In this document: one piece after another, positions 25,810 to 35,312 of the stretch | How the letters are laid out: each line of letters starts with the position of its first letter | Numbering within the stretch: position 1 is the stretch's first letter | Assembly (NCBI RefSeq): GCF_001423425.1 | Contig: NZ_LMNX01000002.1 | Span: forward strand, 248,001-312,000 | Origin: Rhizobium sp. Leaf306 | Lineage (GTDB): Bacteria; Pseudomonadota; Alphaproteobacteria; Rhizobiales; Rhizobiaceae | Reading direction: 5' to 3' | Length of the DNA stretch: 64,000 nt | Notes under the pieces: generated by a model | The model's database searches: none | Told to the model about the DNA's origin: nothing | The model's input: only the letters and a program-made list of their open reading frames with translations | Program-made: the position numbers and the translations under genes

Positions 25810-27303
25810 ATGGCGGGTTACATCCTGGCGATCGATCAGGGAACCACGTCGACACGGTCAATCGTGTTTGACGAAACAATGCAGATCGCCGGTGTCGGCC
25901 AGACCGAGTTTCCGCAGATCTTTCCGAAATCGGGCTGGGTGGAGCACGATCCAGAAGCGATCTGGGAGAGCGTGCTCGTGACGGTCAAGCAGGCGCTGAA
26001 GGCCGCAGGCCTTGAGGCATCGCAGATCGCCGCAATCGGCATCACCAACCAGCGCGAGACCGTCGTCGTGTGGGACCGCCAGACCGGCAAGCCGATCCAC
26101 AACGCCATCGTCTGGCAGGATCGCCGCACTGCATCCTATTGCGAAAAGCTCAAACGCGAGGGTCTGGAAAAGACCTTCTCGAAGCGCACCGGCCTGCTGC
26201 TCGACCCGTATTTCTCCGGCACCAAGCTTGCCTGGCTGCTGTCCAACGTGAAGGGTGCGAGGGCGCGCGCCGCAAAGGGCGAACTCTGCTTCGGCACGAT
26301 CGATACGTTTCTGATCTGGCGGCTGACAGGGGGAAAGAGCTTCGTCACCGACGCCACCAATGCCTCGCGCACATTGATCTACAATATCGCCGACAATGCC
26401 TGGGACCAGTCGCTGCTTGATATCCTCAAGATCCCGGCCGCCATGCTGCCCGAGGTGAAGGACTGCGCCGACGATTTCGGCGTGACGGAAAAATCCCTGT
26501 TCGGCGCCGAGATCCCGATCCTCGGCGTTGCGGGCGATCAGCAGGCGGCAACGATCGGCCAGGCCTGTTTCGAACCGGGCATGATGAAATCCACCTATGG
26601 CACCGGTTGTTTCGCCGTTCTCAACACGGGACGCGACATGGTGCCTTCGAAAAACCGGCTGCTCACCACCATCGCCTACCGGCTGGACGGCGAGACGACC
26701 TATGCGCTGGAAGGCTCGATCTTTATCGCGGGCGCTGCCGTGCAATGGCTGCGCGACGGAATCGGCGTCATCGACAAGGCGTCAAAATCGGGAGATCTCG
26801 CCGCAAAGGCGGATCCGCAGCAGGACGTCTATCTGGTGCCCGCCTTTACCGGCATGGGCGCGCCGCACTGGGATGCGGAGGCGCGCGGCGCCATGTTCGG
26901 CCTCACACGAGCGACGGGACCGGCGGAAATTGCCCGCGCCGCACTCGAAGCCGTCTGCTACCAGACCCGCGACCTGCTAGATGCCATGTGCCGCGACTGG
27001 AAGAACCGCAGCGGCGACACGGTGCTGAGGGTCGATGGCGGTATGGTTGCTTCCGACTGGACGATGCAGCGTCTCTCCGACCTCCTCGACGCACCGGTCG
27101 ATCGCCCCAAGATCCTCGAAACCACCGCCCTTGGCGCCGCCTGGCTCGCCGGCTCCAAGGCCGGCGTCTGGCCAGACCGCAAGGCTTTTGCCAAAAGCTG
27201 GGCGCGAGAACGCCGGTTTGAGCCGGAGATGGACCCGAAGACACGGGTTGCCAAGATCAAGGGCTGGAAGGACGCGGTAAGGCGGACGTTGACGAAGGGG
27301 TGA
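25810..27303 (+). CDS. glpK: Glycerol kinase
   Basis: This 497-residue FGGY-family kinase phosphorylates glycerol to glycerol-3-phosphate. Motifs include [18 protein letters not shown] at the N-terminus, [42 protein letters not shown], and [17 protein letters not shown] followed by [28 protein letters not shown] carries the C-terminal FGGY signature. The ATG at 25810 follows GAGGGAGGG, and the resulting length equals the family norm; a longer upstream frame is not supported. No glpF, glpD or transporter is adjacent. Confidence 0.97.
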   Translation: MAGYILAIDQGTTSTRSIVFDETMQIAGVGQTEFPQIFPKSGWVEHDPEAIWESVLVTVKQALKAAGLEASQIAAIGITNQRETVVVWDRQTGKPIHNAIVWQDRRTASYCEKLKREGLEKTFSKRTGLLLDPYFSGTKLAWLLSNVKGARARAAKGELCFGTIDTFLIWRLTGGKSFVTDATNASRTLIYNIADNAWDQSLLDILKIPAAMLPEVKDCADDFGVTEKSLFGAEIPILGVAGDQQAATIGQACFEPGMMKSTYGTGCFAVLNTGRDMVPSKNRLLTTIAYRLDGETTYALEGSIFIAGAAVQWLRDGIGVIDKASKSGDLAAKADPQQDVYLVPAFTGMGAPHWDAEARGAMFGLTRATGPAEIARAALEAVCYQTRDLLDAMCRDWKNRSGDTVLRVDGGMVASDWTMQRLSDLLDAPVDRPKILETTALGAAWLAGSKAGVWPDRKAFAKSWARERRFEPEMDPKTRVAKIKGWKDAVRRTLTKG

Positions 27304-27345
27304 GGGGGAATTTTGGCCTCAGCCCTCTTGCTTATCTAGCACCAG

Positions 27346-28656
27346 TCAATTTGTCGCTTGTTGACCGACCGCTCCCAGGTCGGGCTTGTAGCCGGGTTGA
27401 CTGAATGGAGCCGGCTGTTTCCGCATCGATCGTGCTTTCAACTTGGAACGAACTGCGCCGACCGATGCTGCTCCGAGCATGATTCCCAAAAGTGCGGACG
27501 TCTTGATCGAGAGAAACGCGCCGCCGAACAGCGCCGTCGTGGTGATGTAGATCGATGCCATCAGTGGCAGGATCGGCGGCGTCAGGCGGGTCGAACTCAG
27601 GACGCCTGAAAAGAGGTAGAGGCAGAGCAACATGCCTGGCAGTGTGGCAGCGTAGACGAGATAGAGGATGCCGCTGTCGCCGAACCGGCTCACGTTCAAG
27701 GCGCCCGAGAACAACTCGAAGATGTTGGTACTGGTGACGACATCGAATGTGATGGCGATGCGTCGAGGGGTTTCGGACTCGGCAAGCCGGCCATCACTCA
27801 TCATGTAGAAGAAAAATGCCGCGACCAGCACGATGGCCGGACCCCAAGCCGACCATGCCATTCTGATATGCGACTGGAGACATGAGAGGCCGAAAAAGAG
27901 GATGATCATGGCGGACGGCACACGCGAGTCGGCCAGCAGTGCCAGGACCAGGCAGGCGGCAAATGCGCCCGCGCGTTGCCAGGGGTAGTGCCGGAACCAG
28001 ACGGCGAAGAACATGCAGGCGACGACTGCGAAATATCCGAGCGACAGAGGTTCCAGAAACGGTCCACCGATCCGGTGATCGGTCAGGAAGCCGAAGAAAC
28101 TTCCGCCGCCGCGGTTGGCGCCGAGATAAAGCCCCATCTCGTCCGAGCCGCTGGCGAGCTGGTCGGAGACCCAGACCCGGGTGTTGCGGAAGAACGAGAG
28201 GGGATTGAACAGCGTGGTATAGAGGCCGACCAGGAACGCATCCAGAAAGCAGATGACACCGACCGCAGCGATGATCAGCTTGAAGGCCTTGAACGGAAAT
28301 TGCCTGATGACACTTCCGAAGATGATGAAGATCGGGATGACCATCAGGTCGTAGTAATGTTTCGAATTGAGCTCGTTCCAGATCGACGCCAAGAGTGCAA
28401 AAACACCAAGGCAGGCGCAGGCGATCCAGAAGCTCAACGGAAGATGTGGCCGCCGCAGGACAGCAACAGCAATTGCTGCTGCAGTAATCGCTAATTGAGC
28501 GACGGACGCGATAGTTGAATTGACCGGAAACAGAAGGCTGTTGGAGAAAGCAAGGGCCGTATTCAAAAGCGTTGCGGCAAACAAGACTATGCTTGCCGGC
28601 CTGTCGGCGTCGTTGTTTTTTATATAGGTCTGCAATGGCTGCCCCAATCCCGTCAA
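27346..28656 (-). CDS. O-antigen-ligase/Wzy-like polysaccharide polymerase, integral membrane
   Basis: This protein of about 436 residues has some ten to twelve membrane helices and one large loop between about residues 175 and 215 that includes TDHRIGGPFLEPLSLGYFA, a pattern typical of Wzy/O-antigen ligase proteins; the RxGGxFxEPLSLG-type loop is common in polymerases of exopolysaccharide clusters. The start is uncertain: TTG codons at 28656 and 28647 are closest to a GGAGG site, and there is no nearby ATG. No glycosyltransferase genes are adjacent, so the polymer it serves is unknown. The exact substrate cannot be read from sequence. Confidence 0.65.
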   Translation of the reverse strand: MTGLGQPLQTYIKNNDADRPASIVLFAATLLNTALAFSNSLLFPVNSTIASVAQLAITAAAIAVAVLRRPHLPLSFWIACACLGVFALLASIWNELNSKHYYDLMVIPIFIIFGSVIRQFPFKAFKLIIAAVGVICFLDAFLVGLYTTLFNPLSFFRNTRVWVSDQLASGSDEMGLYLGANRGGGSFFGFLTDHRIGGPFLEPLSLGYFAVVACMFFAVWFRHYPWQRAGAFAACLVLALLADSRVPSAMIILFFGLSCLQSHIRMAWSAWGPAIVLVAAFFFYMMSDGRLAESETPRRIAITFDVVTSTNIFELFSGALNVSRFGDSGILYLVYAATLPGMLLCLYLFSGVLSSTRLTPPILPLMASIYITTTALFGGAFLSIKTSALLGIMLGAASVGAVRSKLKARSMRKQPAPFSQPGYKPDLGAVGQQATN

Positions 28657-28951
28657 CCGCCTCCGGTTTGTGGAACTGTTCTTAGCAGATTGATGTATTC
28701 ATCGACAATCTGTCAGGATTTATTTCTCGCGCTGTCGTCTGCCTGCAGTTTGAGCAGTATCTTACGGACGGGTTGCTTATTTATCGTCTTCGCACAAGAC
28801 GATCCGTTCCGATTGGATCAGCGCAGGCCGCGGTCGCCGTCCGATCGGTGTCCCATAAAAAGACACGTCATACCGGGTAAAATTCGGCAGCGCCATTTTC
28901 ATGCCGGTATCGCTCGCCTATGGTCGCACCGCAAATTCGAGAAGGTGAAGA

Positions 28952-30286
28952 ATGGTTCGGCTGCTGCGTGTTCTGTCGTTTTTTCTGGTGTCATGCTTGG
29001 CGGTCGCTGCCGGCCGGACCGAGGCGCAGGCAGGTTACGCGCATTTCATCTATGATGTGAGCGCGGGCAAGATTCTTGCGTCCGAAAATGGCGACGTGCT
29101 CAACCACCCCGCGTCGCTTACCAAGATGATGACGCTTTATCTCACCTTCGAGGCGATCAAGAGCGGCCGGATGACCTGGGACGAGCAGATCGTCATGACG
29201 CCGAACGCGGCGTCGAAGATCCCGTTCAAGCTGGGGCTGAAGCCCGGCGAGACGCTGTCCGTGCGCGAGGCGGTGCTTGCCACCGGCATCCGATCCGCCA
29301 ACGACTCGGCGGCGGCGCTCGGCGATCGTCTTGGCGGTTCGGAAGAACGGTTCGCGACGATGATGACGGCGAAAGCCCGGGCGCTCGGCATGTCGAAGAC
29401 GGTGTTCCGCAATGCGTCCGGCCTGCCGGATCCGGCCCAGATCACCACCGCCCGCGACATGGCGATCCTGGCTTTGTCGCTGATCCGCGACTATCCGAGC
29501 GAGTACCAGCTGTTTTCGATGCGTTCGTTCGTGTTCCGCGGCCGGACCATCCGTGGCCATAACAATCTCATGTACCGCTATCCCGGCATGGACGGGATCA
29601 AGACCGGTTTCGTCAACGCCTCCGGCTACAATCTGGCAAGCGCCGTTGTCGTCAACGGCAAGCGCTATATCGGCGTGGTGATGGGCGGCAAGTCCGCCCG
29701 CAAGCGCGATGACCAGATGGCGGCGCTGCTCGATCAGTATACCAACCCGATGCGGCCGGCAGGCGGTGCGCTTGTGGCGACGGCGGAACCGCAAAAGCGT
29801 CCCGGCGTCCAGCCTGGGGGCCAGGCGGGAGCTCCGGCGGCGGGCCAGGTCCTCTCCTATGCCGAACAGCCGCGCCGTCAGATTTCGCCCGGCATGGCAT
29901 CGTCGAGCCAGAGGACTGTCGCTGCCAGTGCCGGCGGCAGAACCCAGTCGCGCACCGGCATCGAACCGCCGGTTCCCTTGCCCTCCGCGCGGGTCGCCGA
30001 TGCGTCGAGCGCTGCATCGCAGGTGGATGCCGCGTCGAACGCCGCAGGCTGGAGCATCCAGGTTGCCGCCGCCGGCAGCCGCAGGGCCGCGACCGCGATG
30101 CTGGAGCGGGCACTGCCGGTTCTCGCAGGCGGGTTCGGCCCGGCGGCACCAAGCGTCGAGGGTTACAAGGATGGCGCCCGCGAGTATTTTCGCGCACGTT
30201 TTGTTGGATTTGCCAGCCGTGAGGTTGCCGCCAGCGCCTGCGCCTCGCTGCAGGCGAAATCGATGACCTGTTTCGTGGTGCGCTGA
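28952..30286 (+). CDS. D-alanyl-D-alanine carboxypeptidase with C-terminal SPOR domain
   Basis: This 444-residue periplasmic PBP has a signal peptide (residues 1-28, VLSFFLVSCLAVAAG) and the three active-site motifs: SLTK (HPASLTKMM) near residue 55, SAN (SANDSA) near 112, and KTG (KTGFVNASG) near 212. A low-complexity Pro/Ala/Gln linker (about 265-360) leads to a SPOR domain (WSIQVAAAGSRRAATAML to the end) that should bind denuded septal glycan. It trims terminal D-alanine from peptidoglycan. The PBP5-type C-terminal amphipathic anchor is replaced by the SPOR domain, as often seen in alphaproteobacteria. Confidence 0.93.
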   Translation: MVRLLRVLSFFLVSCLAVAAGRTEAQAGYAHFIYDVSAGKILASENGDVLNHPASLTKMMTLYLTFEAIKSGRMTWDEQIVMTPNAASKIPFKLGLKPGETLSVREAVLATGIRSANDSAAALGDRLGGSEERFATMMTAKARALGMSKTVFRNASGLPDPAQITTARDMAILALSLIRDYPSEYQLFSMRSFVFRGRTIRGHNNLMYRYPGMDGIKTGFVNASGYNLASAVVVNGKRYIGVVMGGKSARKRDDQMAALLDQYTNPMRPAGGALVATAEPQKRPGVQPGGQAGAPAAGQVLSYAEQPRRQISPGMASSSQRTVAASAGGRTQSRTGIEPPVPLPSARVADASSAASQVDAASNAAGWSIQVAAAGSRRAATAMLERALPVLAGGFGPAAPSVEGYKDGAREYFRARFVGFASREVAASACASLQAKSMTCFVVR

Positions 30287-30290
30287 GGCC

Positions 30291-30869
30291 TTACTCGATC
30301 GTTTCGCCGGGATAGACGCCCCACAGATCCGCCTGTCTGACGAAGCCGGCAAGCCGGCGGTTCTGCAATTGCGCGCGGCACCAGCGGCCGTCGCACCTGA
30401 CGATATCGAGTTTCACCTCCGCTTGCAGTTGCGCCACCGGCCGCCCGTCGGATGCGGGCGCGATGCGCAACGGCACCGTCTCCTTGATCCAGGGGCCGAC
30501 CACGGCGGTGCGGTTGCCGGACAGAAGCGCTGCAAACATCCAACCGCTCGCGCCCTGCTGGTCACGCACGCGCCGCCAGTTTCCATATTCCTCGATGATT
30601 TCAAGCGGCAGGCCACGGGCGGAATAGACATAGGATGTCGGGTGATCCAGCGAGGGTCCGACGCGCATATGCGCCGTTCGTGATTTCAGCGACACAAAGC
30701 GGGGGATCGGAAACCCGGTCGAGCGGCCTTTCTTCCAGCCGTCGTTGAACGCGGCTTGCGCCTGCGGCACGCTGCCCCCTGTTTCGACCGGTGCCAGGAT
30801 GGCGATCAGGACCAGGAGAGCGGGCAAGGCTCTTCTGGCGCGCGTTCCGATTTCTCCGTTTGTTTTCAT
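30291..30869 (-). CDS. Secreted SH3-domain protein
   Basis: This 192-residue protein has an N-terminal signal-type helix (RALPALLVLIAILAPVETGG) ending near an AQAAF cleavage site, then two SH3b-like repeats: one around RTAHMRVGPSLDHPTSYVY...GNWRRVRDQQGASGWMF (read in parts) and one around WIKETVPLRIAP...CDGRWCRAQLQ. These WRRVRD and GWM/GFV patterns are the bacterial SH3 signature and usually bind cell-wall peptides. The ATG at 30869 puts the signal helix at the true N-terminus. It is convergent with the DD-carboxypeptidase, four bases apart, and both act in the envelope. Confidence 0.8.
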   Translation of the reverse strand: MKTNGEIGTRARRALPALLVLIAILAPVETGGSVPQAQAAFNDGWKKGRSTGFPIPRFVSLKSRTAHMRVGPSLDHPTSYVYSARGLPLEIIEEYGNWRRVRDQQGASGWMFAALLSGNRTAVVGPWIKETVPLRIAPASDGRPVAQLQAEVKLDIVRCDGRWCRAQLQNRRLAGFVRQADLWGVYPGETIE

Positions 30870-30984
30870 CAACCCGCCATCGTTGCTGCAGCCAGCTAAG
30901 GCCGGCTGCGGCATTCAAGTCGGTCGTGGTTAGCAGGGCGTTAATCAACGCCGGCTCCGGGGACACGATGCACTCACGATGGGG

Positions 30985-31449
30985 TTATCGGTCGTCGCTC
31001 CCGGCCTGCGCCCGGCAGTCCCTGACGAGCCCTTCGTAAGCGTCCATCGGCGGAAATTCCGCGAAGCTGTGGGTGGCGCCCGTGTTTGCCCAGGGGAATT
31101 TCGTCGAGGTGAAGGTTTCGATGAAGGGCGCAAACCAGCTGGCATCGTCGAGCATGGTCGGCCGGATGTTGACGAACCCGTCCATCCCTGTCGCCTTCGT
31201 GTAGAGCCAGCTCTTGCAGCGCGAGCAGTGGTAGTGATGGACGTCGTCGCCATGCATGCCGCCGATGACAGGCTTTCCCGCTGTGACCTCGAAACCATCG
31301 GCAGGAATGGCGGCCGAGCAGGAGAAGGCGCTGGCGCTCATCTTCTGGCACCCCTTGCAGTGGCAGGCCATCGTGACCAGCGGCGCTGCGCTGATCCGGA
31401 AGCGGATTTCGCCGCAGCGGCAGGACCCATCGAGCGGCAGTTTCGGCAT
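30985..31449 (-). CDS. GFA-family zinc protein
   Basis: This 154-residue protein has GSCRCGEIRF near residue 9, CHCKGCQKMSASAFS near residue 30, and HYHCSRCKSWLY near residue 73, the zinc-binding pattern of GFA/CENP-V-like proteins. It keeps a longer C-terminal part (WFAPFIETFTSTKFPWA) than the 12539 paralogue. The ATG at 31449 is favoured because a GAGGAG site ends six bases before it, while the ATG at 31455 abuts the site. Reaction unknown. It lies 51 bases past the GST gene on the same strand and may be co-transcribed with it, which would fit glutathione-related chemistry. Confidence 0.86.
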   Translation of the reverse strand: MPKLPLDGSCRCGEIRFRISAAPLVTMACHCKGCQKMSASAFSCSAAIPADGFEVTAGKPVIGGMHGDDVHHYHCSRCKSWLYTKATGMDGFVNIRPTMLDDASWFAPFIETFTSTKFPWANTGATHSFAEFPPMDAYEGLVRDCRAQAGSDDR

Positions 31450-31499
31450 CGGCATCTCCTCAGGTGATCCCGAGGAGATAGCGCATCATGCTGACAATG

Positions 31500-32207
31500 T
31501 CAGGCGGGGCGTTTCGGGATATCCAGTCCGCGCTGCACGGCGGGACGGGCTAGGCCGCGTTCCAGCCATTTCGGCACATGGACAAGCTCTTCATAGCCGA
31601 CGAGGTCGCCGGCACCGTAAAAGCCGATCAGGTTGCGAACCCATCCGAGCATGGAAATGTCGGCGATCGTGTATTCGTCGCCCAACACCCAGTCGCGACC
31701 GGCGAGCCGTGTTTCCAGCACGCGGATCAGCCGGGCGCTCTCCTTGGCGTATCGGTCACGCGGGCGCCTGTCTTCGAAATCCTTGCCGGCGAATTTGTGG
31801 AAGAATCCGAGCTGGCCGAACATCGGACCGAGCCCGCCCATCTGGAACATCACCCACTGGATCGCCTCGTAACGGCCGGCCGGGTCGGCGGGCAGAAACT
31901 GTCCCGTCTTTTCGGCAAGATAGATCAGGATCGCACCCGATTCGAACAGCGCCAGAGGCTTGCCGCCGGGACCATCCGGATCGAGGATTGCCGGGATCTT
32001 GCCGTTCGGGTTGAGCGACAGGTACTCCGGCTCCCAGGTCTCGTTCGCGCCGATATTGATGAAATGCGGCTCGTAAGCCAGGCCCGTCTCCTCCAGCATG
32101 ATCGAAACCTTCACGCCATTCGGCGTGGGCGTCGAATAGAGCTGAAGGACTTGAGGGTTTTGGGCGGGCCAGCGGGTGGTGATCGGATAAGCGGAAAGAT
32201 CGGCCAT
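31500..32207 (-). CDS. Glutathione S-transferase, YghU/nu-class-like
   Basis: This 235-residue cytosolic GST has a thioredoxin-fold N-terminal domain: LYSTPTPNGVKVSIMLEE contains the TPNGxK block of the nu class (YghU/YfcG), followed by NPNGKIPAILDPDG and the ESGAILIYLAEKTG glutathione-contact segment. The C-terminal helical domain has YTIADISMLGW. Nu-class enzymes often show disulfide-bond oxidoreductase activity rather than conjugation. The ATG at 32207 has GAGGAT upstream. It precedes the GFA gene on the same strand. Confidence 0.88.
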   Translation of the reverse strand: MADLSAYPITTRWPAQNPQVLQLYSTPTPNGVKVSIMLEETGLAYEPHFINIGANETWEPEYLSLNPNGKIPAILDPDGPGGKPLALFESGAILIYLAEKTGQFLPADPAGRYEAIQWVMFQMGGLGPMFGQLGFFHKFAGKDFEDRRPRDRYAKESARLIRVLETRLAGRDWVLGDEYTIADISMLGWVRNLIGFYGAGDLVGYEELVHVPKWLERGLARPAVQRGLDIPKRPA

Positions 32208-32305
32208 GGGGGATCCTCGGGTTGAACTATCCAGCACACCCTAGTTCGGTGACTGCCCGTGGAAAAGAGGAAACGTTTCCGTGGCTGTCAGCCCGAATTG
32301 CACCA

Positions 32306-32339
32306 CGAAAAAGCCGGGCGTCCTTGCGGACACCCGGCT
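32306..32339 (-). terminator. Rho-independent terminator of mqo
   Basis: A 12-bp stem (AGCCGGGTGTCC pairing with GGACGCCCGGCT on the minus strand, one wobble) with a GCAA loop is followed by TTTTT, beginning 28 bases after the mqo stop. Confidence 0.85.
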
Positions 32340-32366
32340 CCATTCATTCCGTCCAGGCCGCCGCGA

Positions 32367-34073
32367 TTACAAAGCGATGTCCGGGACTTTCTTGACGTCG
32401 CCAGCGGGAGTTACCGTTGCGCTGGCGGCGGCTGCTGCGTTGACCGCCGGGGAGGCGATGGCCAGCTGCAGGCGGGCTTCCGTGGCGGCCCATGCCTTGG
32501 CCAGCATGTCCGGGTTCTCGTTCAGCTTCTGGCCGTAGCTTGGAACGATCGTGTGGACGCGTTCCTGCCATTCCGGTGTCTTCAGCTTTTCGGCGAACAC
32601 CTTTTTCAGAACGTCGAGCATGATCGGGGCTGCGGTCGAGGCGCCAGGCGAAGCGCCGAGAAGGGCTGCGATCGAGCCGTCCTTGGCTGCAACGATCTCG
32701 GTGCCGAGCTTCAGCACGCCGCCCTTGACGGGATCGCGCTTGATGATCTGCACGCGCTGGCCGGCCTGCCACAGGCGCCAGTCCTCGGCCTTGGCATTGG
32801 GGAAGTAGACCTTGAGCGCTTCGAAGCGGTCTTCGTCGGACATGATCAGCTGGCCGGCGAGATACTGGACGAGCGCGAACTCGTCGGTGCCGACCTTGAC
32901 CATCGGCCAGATGTTGTCGAGCGTGACCGAAGCCGGCAGATCGAACAGCGAGCCTTCCTTGAGGTACTTCGTCGAGAAGGTGGCGAAGGGGCCGAACAGG
33001 ATGTGGCGCTTGCCTTCGAGCACGCGCGTGTCGAGATGCGGCACCGACATCGGCGGAGCGCCGGTCTCGGCCTGGCCATAGGCCTTGGCAAGGTGGCGTT
33101 CGACGATCTCAGGCTTGTCGCAGACGAGGAACGAGCCACCGACCGGGAAGCCGGCATAGTCGTCGCCTTCGGGAATGCCGGACATCTGCAGAAGCGGCAA
33201 TGCGCCGCCGCCGGCACCGATAAAGACGAATTTCGCCCGGACCGTTTCGGATGCGCCGGTGTCACGGTTGGAATAGCTGACCGTCCAGGTGCCGTCGTCG
33301 TTCTTCTGCATGTCGTCGACTTCCGACGAGGTGCGCAGGGTGAACGTCTGCTGGGCCTTCAGGTGCGCCACGTACTGGCGGGTGATTTCGCCCCACTCGA
33401 CGTCGGTGCCGAGCGGGCTCCAGGTGACGGCGAGCTTCTGGTTCGCGTCACGGCCTTCCATCATCAGCGGAACCCATTCGGCGATCTTGGCGTGATCGTT
33501 GGAGAATTCCATGCCGGAGAAGAGCGGGCTCGCCTTCAGCGCTTCGAAGCGCTTGGCCAGGAACGCGGTGTTGTCTTCGCCCCAGACAAAGCTCATGTGC
33601 GGCGTCGAGTTGATGAACGAGCGCGGATCCTTCAGAACGCCGACATCCACCTGGTGGGCGAGGAACTGACGGGTGACCTGGAACGCTTCGTTGATTTCGA
33701 TTGCGCGGTTGATCTGGACATTGCCGTTGCTGTCCATCGGCGAATAATTGAGTTCGGCGAGCGCCGAGTGGCCGGTGCCGGCGTTGTTCCAGCCGTTGGA
33801 GCTTTCCATCGCGACCTTGTCGAGGCGCTCGATCATTTCGATCGTCCAGGTCGGCTCGAGCTGCGAGATGAGAACGCCGAGCGTGGCGCTCATGATGCCG
33901 CCGCCGACGAGGAGAACGTCGACCGTCTTTTCGGGAGAGGTGGTTTGCGCCCAGCTCGGAAGCGTCGTTGCGCCAAGTGCAGCAGCGCCGCCCGCAGCGG
34001 AGCCGAGAAGCTGGCGACGGCTGACCGCCATGCCGCTTGTGGAGGACGAAATGTTATTGTTCTTGGAAGGCAT
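32367..34073 (-). CDS. mqo: Malate:quinone oxidoreductase with Tat-type signal
   Basis: This 568-residue FAD enzyme oxidises malate to oxaloacetate and reduces quinone. The FAD motif [14 protein letters not shown] is near residue 53, then [21 protein letters not shown] (read in parts), [26 protein letters not shown], and [17 protein letters not shown], all Mqo-specific. The N-terminus contains [12 protein letters not shown], a twin-arginine motif, followed by a hydrophobic stretch and a LPSWAQT cleavage-like site, so export or membrane exposure to the periplasm is predicted. The ATG at 34073 has GAGG five bases upstream. It stands alone with its own terminator. Confidence 0.93.
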   Translation of the reverse strand: MPSKNNNISSSTSGMAVSRRQLLGSAAGGAAALGATTLPSWAQTTSPEKTVDVLLVGGGIMSATLGVLISQLEPTWTIEMIERLDKVAMESSNGWNNAGTGHSALAELNYSPMDSNGNVQINRAIEINEAFQVTRQFLAHQVDVGVLKDPRSFINSTPHMSFVWGEDNTAFLAKRFEALKASPLFSGMEFSNDHAKIAEWVPLMMEGRDANQKLAVTWSPLGTDVEWGEITRQYVAHLKAQQTFTLRTSSEVDDMQKNDDGTWTVSYSNRDTGASETVRAKFVFIGAGGGALPLLQMSGIPEGDDYAGFPVGGSFLVCDKPEIVERHLAKAYGQAETGAPPMSVPHLDTRVLEGKRHILFGPFATFSTKYLKEGSLFDLPASVTLDNIWPMVKVGTDEFALVQYLAGQLIMSDEDRFEALKVYFPNAKAEDWRLWQAGQRVQIIKRDPVKGGVLKLGTEIVAAKDGSIAALLGASPGASTAAPIMLDVLKKVFAEKLKTPEWQERVHTIVPSYGQKLNENPDMLAKAWAATEARLQLAIASPAVNAAAAASATVTPAGDVKKVPDIAL

Positions 34074-34195
34074 CGCCACCTCGGAATTGTTGGTGTTTCG
34101 CTCCTCCCGCGGCGGTCTCTAAGGGATTTATCATAGACCGACAAGCCCCCGTTGCGGCATTTTGTCGGAAGGACAGCGTGACGCGGCGGCTGTTC

Positions 34196-34228
34196 ATCAA
34201 AAGATGATTGAATTCATCTTGTTTTGAT
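34196..34228. promoter_or_regulatory. Inverted repeat upstream of the FecCD-type transporter
   Basis: AAGATGA and TCATCTT (34201-34207 and 34214-34220) flank a six-base centre. ATCAAAA and TTTTGAT lie outside them, with a three-base length difference between the arms. It is about 60-90 bases before the proposed GTG start of the binding protein, where an operator or promoter would be. It does not match the TGA-N9-TCA iron-responsive box. Confidence 0.5.
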
Positions 34229-34286
34229 CCGGCGGCGTGGATATAGGGCGCGTGCGCCCATCGTCCTTCAACAGGGAACCACTCTC

Positions 34287-35312
34287 GTGACAGCGATTAA
34301 GTCTCTTCTGGCCGTCTCCGGCCTTTGCGCCGCTCTTGGTCTCGCGACTGCCGATCTTGCCGAGGCGGCAACCCAGTACCCGCTGACGATCGACAATTGT
34401 GGCGCTTCCGTCACCTTCCAGAAGGCCCCGGAACGGGCCGTCGGACTTGGCCAGAACAGCGCGGAAATCCTGCTGATGCTCGGGCTCGAGGACAGGATGG
34501 TCGGAACCGCTTTCTGGCCGAGCAAGGTCCTGCCGCAACTGGAAGAAGCCAATGCCAAGGTGAAGCTGCTGACTGTCGAATTCCCGACATTCGAGAGCAT
34601 TCTGGCGCAGAACCCGGATTTTGCCGCCGCCGCGCTGCCGAGCCTGATCGGCCCGACCAGCAAGGTTGCCAAGCGCGAGGATTTCGAGAAAGTCGGCGTC
34701 CCCACCTATATCTCGCCCAGCACCTGCCTTTCCACCGAAAAGGTGAAGAACGAATACGGCAGCCGCGACCAGCTTTGGAATATGGACCTGCTCTATAAGG
34801 AGATCGCCGAGCTTTCGCAGATCTTCGACGTTTCCGAGCGTGGCGAAGCGGTCATCGCCGATTTCAAGGCGCGTGAGGCCGCCCTTCGTTCGAGCGTTGC
34901 CAAGGACGGCAAGACACTCTCCTACCTGTTCTGGTTCTCCAGCCAGTCGCCGACCGCCGATGCCTATCTCGGCGGCAAGAACGCGGCCTCCGGCTTTATC
35001 GCCGATCTCTTGGGCGGCAAGAATGCCGTGACGGCGGAAGCCGAATGGCCAACGCTTGGATGGGAAAGCATCATCGCTGCCAATCCCGATGTGATCGTGG
35101 TCGCCAATCTCGACCGCAACCGCTGGGAGCTGGACAAGCCGGACGCCAAGATCAAGTTCCTGACCACCGATCCGGCCGTCAGCCAGATCGCGGCGGTGAA
35201 GAACAAGGCGATGGTGGTGATGGACGGTCAGGCGATGAACCCGACGATCCGCACGATCTACGGCGCCGAACAGGTGGCCTCGCAGCTCAAGGCGCTTGGT
35301 CTCCTGAAGTGA
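34287..35312 (+). CDS. ABC transporter substrate-binding protein, metal-chelate/B12 type
   Basis: This 341-residue periplasmic protein has a signal peptide from the GTG at 34287 (AIKSLLAVSGLCAALGLATADLAEA, read in parts, cleaved near AEA). The mature part has the clamshell of class III binding proteins: VTFQKAPERAVGLGQNSAEILLMLGLEDRMVG, then AANPDVIVVANLDR and IRTIYGAEQVASQLKALGLL. The GTG is chosen for the signal peptide and an AGGGA site upstream. It should deliver an iron chelate, cobalamin or similar ligand to the permease encoded next; the ligand is not readable from sequence. It overlaps the permease start by four bases (GTGA). Confidence 0.88.
   Translation: MTAIKSLLAVSGLCAALGLATADLAEAATQYPLTIDNCGASVTFQKAPERAVGLGQNSAEILLMLGLEDRMVGTAFWPSKVLPQLEEANAKVKLLTVEFPTFESILAQNPDFAAAALPSLIGPTSKVAKREDFEKVGVPTYISPSTCLSTEKVKNEYGSRDQLWNMDLLYKEIAELSQIFDVSERGEAVIADFKAREAALRSSVAKDGKTLSYLFWFSSQSPTADAYLGGKNAASGFIADLLGGKNAVTAEAEWPTLGWESIIAANPDVIVVANLDRNRWELDKPDAKIKFLTTDPAVSQIAAVKNKAMVVMDGQAMNPTIRTIYGAEQVASQLKALGLLK

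Noticed and set aside
32259..34136. A 625-codon open frame on the plus strand across mqo
   Set aside because: It is antisense to mqo, whose FAD motifs and terminator are clear. The translation shows no family motif.
34080..34286. Adenosylcobalamin riboswitch upstream of the FecCD-type transporter
   Set aside because: I found no B12-box-like sequence and the leader is short. The palindrome at 34196 is a better candidate for control.
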